This document shows, one piece after another, positions 29,247 to 32,113 of a stretch of 32,113 nt of DNA. Numbering within the stretch: the first letter of the stretch is position 1; each line of letters starts with the position of its first letter. Where the stretch lies: assembly GCA_903898725.1 (NCBI GenBank), contig CAIUGQ010000401.1:1-32113 (forward strand), written 5' to 3'. Position numbers and translations under genes: made by a program. Under the pieces are notes generated by a model that did no database searches, was not told where the DNA came from, and saw nothing but the letters and a program-made list of their open reading frames with translations. This DNA comes from an uncultured Burkholderiales bacterium. Its GTDB lineage: Bacteria; Pseudomonadota; Gammaproteobacteria; Burkholderiales; Burkholderiaceae_E.

Positions 29247-29522
29247 ATGAACCGCTTCGAGCACGTCCGCTCCCCCGTCCGCGAGCGCGGGCAGGGCATG
29301 ACCGAGTACCTGATCGTCGTCGCGCTGATCGCCGTCGCCGCGATCGGCACCTACACCCTGTTCGGCCAGACGCTGCGCCAGCAGACCGCCGGCCTCGCGC
29401 TCGAGGTGTCCGGGCAGGACGGCGGCAACGCCATCACCGGGGCGCAGGGCAATGCCACCGCGGCGCAGGGTGCGGCGGCCACGCGCAAGGGGCTGGAGAA
29501 CTTCAACGCCGGCAACCACTGA
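29247..29522 (+). CDS. Flp/type IVb pilin-like protein
   Basis: 91 aa; RERGQGMTEYLIVVALIAVAAIGTYTLFGQTLRQQ prepilin-like N-terminus with Glu in the hydrophobic segment. Confidence 0.75.
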   Translation: MNRFEHVRSPVRERGQGMTEYLIVVALIAVAAIGTYTLFGQTLRQQTAGLALEVSGQDGGNAITGAQGNATAAQGAAATRKGLENFNAGNH

Positions 29523-29555
29523 GCCGCGCATCGCGCCGCCGCCGGGGTCGCCGTC

Positions 29556-30914
29556 ATGGCCTTCGCCTCATCCGACACTGCCGGGCGCCTTGCCCGGCGT
29601 CCCGGCCGCGGCGCGGCCGTGCGGCGTCGGCATGCAGGGCAGGCGCTCGTCGTCGCCCTGGGTCTGCTGCTCGCCGGCGGCGCGATGCTCCATGCGATGT
29701 ACAGCGCCGCCCGGGTGGCGGCGGCCAAGCAGCGGCTGGTCGACACGGCCGATGCCGCCGCCTGGAGCGCAGCGCTCTGGCGGGCGAGGGTGCTCAACTA
29801 CCACGCGTACGCCAACCGCGCGATCCTGGCCAACGAGGTCGCCATCGCGCAGTCGGTCACGCTGCTGTCGTGGTCGAAGTACTTCGAGCAGCTCACCCGG
29901 AACGCGGCCACCGTCGGCACGGTGATCCCGCCCGCGCGGGTGATCCTCGAAGGCGTGGCCGAGGCCGCGAGCCTGGCTCGCGAATCGGCCGAGCTCGCCG
30001 CGACCTTGGAGATCGCCGCGCGAGGGGCCGAGGGTGTCGGATATCGCGCGATCCTGCAGGCGAGCCAGGAGATCCTGCAGCTGTCCACGCAGGGCTTCGG
30101 TGCGAGCATGGTCGCGGCCGAAGTCGCGCGGGCCAACGACCCGTCCTTCTTCGCCTGGGTGCTGCCCGATCCGTCCGGCGAGTGGCTCGGGCTGACGCAC
30201 CGCACCGAGTCGCAGGACGATCGGCGCCGGTTCGCGGACCTGGTGCAGGCGTCGCTCGATCCGTTCGTCACCGGCCCGCGGTCGGCCGACGTCGGCCTGC
30301 CCGTGCCGTGTCTCGGCCTGCCGGTGCTGCGCAAGCGCGGCGCGACGATGCTTTCCGAAGACCTCGAGCGCTGGGAAGCGGTGGACACGCTGTCGGTCCA
30401 TGTCAATCGCCCTCGGCGTCTGCGCTGCCGCGACGGCGAGGCACTGCCGCTCGGCTGGGGGGCAGCGGAGGCAGGGACCGAGCTCGGTGCGGTCGCGGGC
30501 ACCGAGCGTGGCGTGGCGGACAACCCCGCGGCCAACGCGCTGGCCGGCACCACGATCGCCAGCTTCCCGAGCTTCTCGGGCATCGCCCGGGTTCGCGAGC
30601 TCGACTACGAGCGACTCGCCGATCCCCGCTTCCCGTCCCCGGTGCTCGCGGTGCTGGCGCGTCAGCCCGGCGAGGCGGTGGCCACCTCGATGTCGAAGGG
30701 CCTGGCGGCCGGCCGGATGCTGCCGCCCGATGCCTTCGCCGGAGACGCCGCGCCGCACCTGTGGGCGCTGTCCGCCGCGCAGGTCTACTTCCGCCGGCCA
30801 GTCGATGCGCCGGAGCGCATCGAGTACGCGAGCCTGTTCAACCCTTACTGGCAGGTTCGCCTCGCGCCGCCTGCGGCCGCGCATCGGGCGATCGCACTCG
30901 GCTATGTGCGCTGA
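29556..30914 (+). CDS. TadG/TadE-like pilus assembly (pseudopilin-type) protein
   Basis: RRRHAGQALVVALGLLLAGGAMLHAMYSAARVAAAKQRLVDTADAAAWSAALWRARVLNYHAYANRAILANE; single N-terminal TM then a long exported region. Confidence 0.72.
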   Translation: MAFASSDTAGRLARRPGRGAAVRRRHAGQALVVALGLLLAGGAMLHAMYSAARVAAAKQRLVDTADAAAWSAALWRARVLNYHAYANRAILANEVAIAQSVTLLSWSKYFEQLTRNAATVGTVIPPARVILEGVAEAASLARESAELAATLEIAARGAEGVGYRAILQASQEILQLSTQGFGASMVAAEVARANDPSFFAWVLPDPSGEWLGLTHRTESQDDRRRFADLVQASLDPFVTGPRSADVGLPVPCLGLPVLRKRGATMLSEDLERWEAVDTLSVHVNRPRRLRCRDGEALPLGWGAAEAGTELGAVAGTERGVADNPAANALAGTTIASFPSFSGIARVRELDYERLADPRFPSPVLAVLARQPGEAVATSMSKGLAAGRMLPPDAFAGDAAPHLWALSAAQVYFRRPVDAPERIEYASLFNPYWQVRLAPPAAAHRAIALGYVR

Positions 30915-31782
30915 CCGTCGTCGTCATCGCGCCCGCGGTCAGGCACTCGTCGAGCTGCTGGTCGCCCTGATCGCGGTCCTGCCGCTGTTCTTCGGGATGG
31001 TGTGGCTCGCCAAGGTGCTCGATGTCCAGCAGGCGACGATCGCCGCTGCCCGGGCGCTGGCGTTCGAGTGCACCGTCCGTCCCGAGGCCTGTCGCGATGC
31101 GGACGGGCATCCCGAGCTCGCCATCGAGACGCGACGCCGTTTCTTCGCCGCCCACCGTCTGGGGCTGCGCAGCGACGAGACCGCTGCGGGCACGCCGGGT
31201 GTCGACGAACGCAATGCGATGTGGGTCGACCGCTCCGGCGAGGGGCTCCTCGAACGCTTCGAGGATGTGACGGTCTCCGTCGCACCGGTCGGCTTCGACA
31301 GCCCGCTCGCGTTCGCCGCCGGGCAGGGCGCCGCGGATCTGCTGTCCCGGGTCGGCGGACCGGGACGCTTCGGTCTGCAGATCGACGGTGGATTCATCGA
31401 TGCGCGGGTCGAGACCCGACTCTCGCGCAGCCGTCCCCAGGACGGCTGGGTGAGCCGAATGCTGTCGATGCCACTGGTGCTCGGCGCCCGCCTGACCGTC
31501 CTGACCGACGCCTGGAATGCCTCGGGGCCCTATGGACCGGCTGCGGACACCGTCGAGACCCGCGTGAGCGCCGGGGCACGCCTGCCCGTCGCGGACCCGG
31601 TCATCGAGGCCGGCTGGCTCGGCGCGCGCGGCCTGCTCGCGGTCGCCGACTTCCTGCAGGTCGAGCCGTCCGCCTCGGCCTTGCGATGGCGCGAGATCGA
31701 TGTCGACCTGGTCCCGCCGGATCGCCTGGGCACAGGTCCTGTGCCGAACCTGCCGGACCTGCCGGCACCCGATCGTCCCTGA
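30904..31782 (+). CDS. TadE-like pilus assembly protein
   Basis: ARGQALVELLVALIAVLPLFFGMVWLAKVLDVQQATIAAARALAFE; overlaps the preceding gene by 11 bp. Confidence 0.72.
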   Translation: MCADRRRHRARGQALVELLVALIAVLPLFFGMVWLAKVLDVQQATIAAARALAFECTVRPEACRDADGHPELAIETRRRFFAAHRLGLRSDETAAGTPGVDERNAMWVDRSGEGLLERFEDVTVSVAPVGFDSPLAFAAGQGAADLLSRVGGPGRFGLQIDGGFIDARVETRLSRSRPQDGWVSRMLSMPLVLGARLTVLTDAWNASGPYGPAADTVETRVSAGARLPVADPVIEAGWLGARGLLAVADFLQVEPSASALRWREIDVDLVPPDRLGTGPVPNLPDLPAPDRP

Positions 31783-31796
31783 GAGAGGAGACCCCC

Positions 31797-32113
31797 ATGG
31801 ATGCACTGCCCGCCGACGTCCGACAGGAGCTGGTCATGGTCGCAGCCGCCTTCGACGGCCACGCCGTGACGACGCACCGCTTCCGCTCGCCGTCACCGCC
31901 CGCACCGCTGGCCGCGGCGCTGCGCGAGCGCTGGCGCATCGAGGGGCTGGCGGTCGTCGAATCGCGCAGCGGCGACTGGACGGTCCTGTCGGTGCGCAGC
32001 CCGGATGCGATGCGCACCGTCCAGTTCCGGCCCACGGCGGCCGGCACGGAGGGGCTCGCCTCGAGCTGGGTCCGCGCGGCCTCGAACGATCCGGCGGCCG
32101 GCGACGGCGCCGC
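31797..32113 (+). CDS. Hypothetical protein of the pilin cassette (3' end outside window)
   Basis: GAGAGAGGAG Shine-Dalgarno then ATG at 31797; open frame MDALPADVRQELVMVAAAFDGHAVTTHRFRSPSPPAPLAAALRERWRIEGLAVVESRSGDWTVLSVRS... to the window edge. Confidence 0.65.
   Translation, partial: MDALPADVRQELVMVAAAFDGHAVTTHRFRSPSPPAPLAAALRERWRIEGLAVVESRSGDWTVLSVRSPDAMRTVQFRPTAAGTEGLASSWVRAASNDPAAGDGA

Overview
Very GC-rich window, gene content and style consistent with a betaproteobacterium (Burkholderiales-like; inference). It is densely coding, with about 30 supported CDSs and no rRNA, tRNA, CRISPR array or transposase that I can see. Blocks in order: (i) envelope genes: glycine-zipper protein, type Vd patatin autotransporter-like protein, DUF4254 protein, LPS heptosyltransferase, FtsX-type ABC permease without a visible ATPase, then a minus-strand response regulator / sensor kinase / PAP2 / phosphoethanolamine transferase operon; (ii) truncated haemoglobin, RmuC, and a DCC (CxxC)-Coq7-like fusion; (iii) an acyl-CoA catabolism cluster: two dissimilar acyl-CoA dehydrogenases, CaiB/BaiF CoA transferase, a MaoC-like hotdog protein lacking the usual catalytic residues, and an OYE-family ene-reductase; (iv) uncharacterised proteins including a DUF2145 protein with a permuted-papain-like His...Cys layout, then SirB1, YgjP-like peptidase and DUF938; (v) katG, GST, and isocitrate lyase with a promoter region carrying two inverted repeats; (vi) a Flp/TadG/TadE-like pilin cassette running off the right edge. 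The most interesting leads are the DCC-Coq7 fusion, the degenerate MaoC protein next to an ACAD pair, the DUF2145 enzyme hypothesis, the aceA and katG operator-like palindromes, two Shine-Dalgarno-associated hairpins, and the pilin cassette. I found no single system that I can confidently call new; family calls come from motif recognition, not searches.
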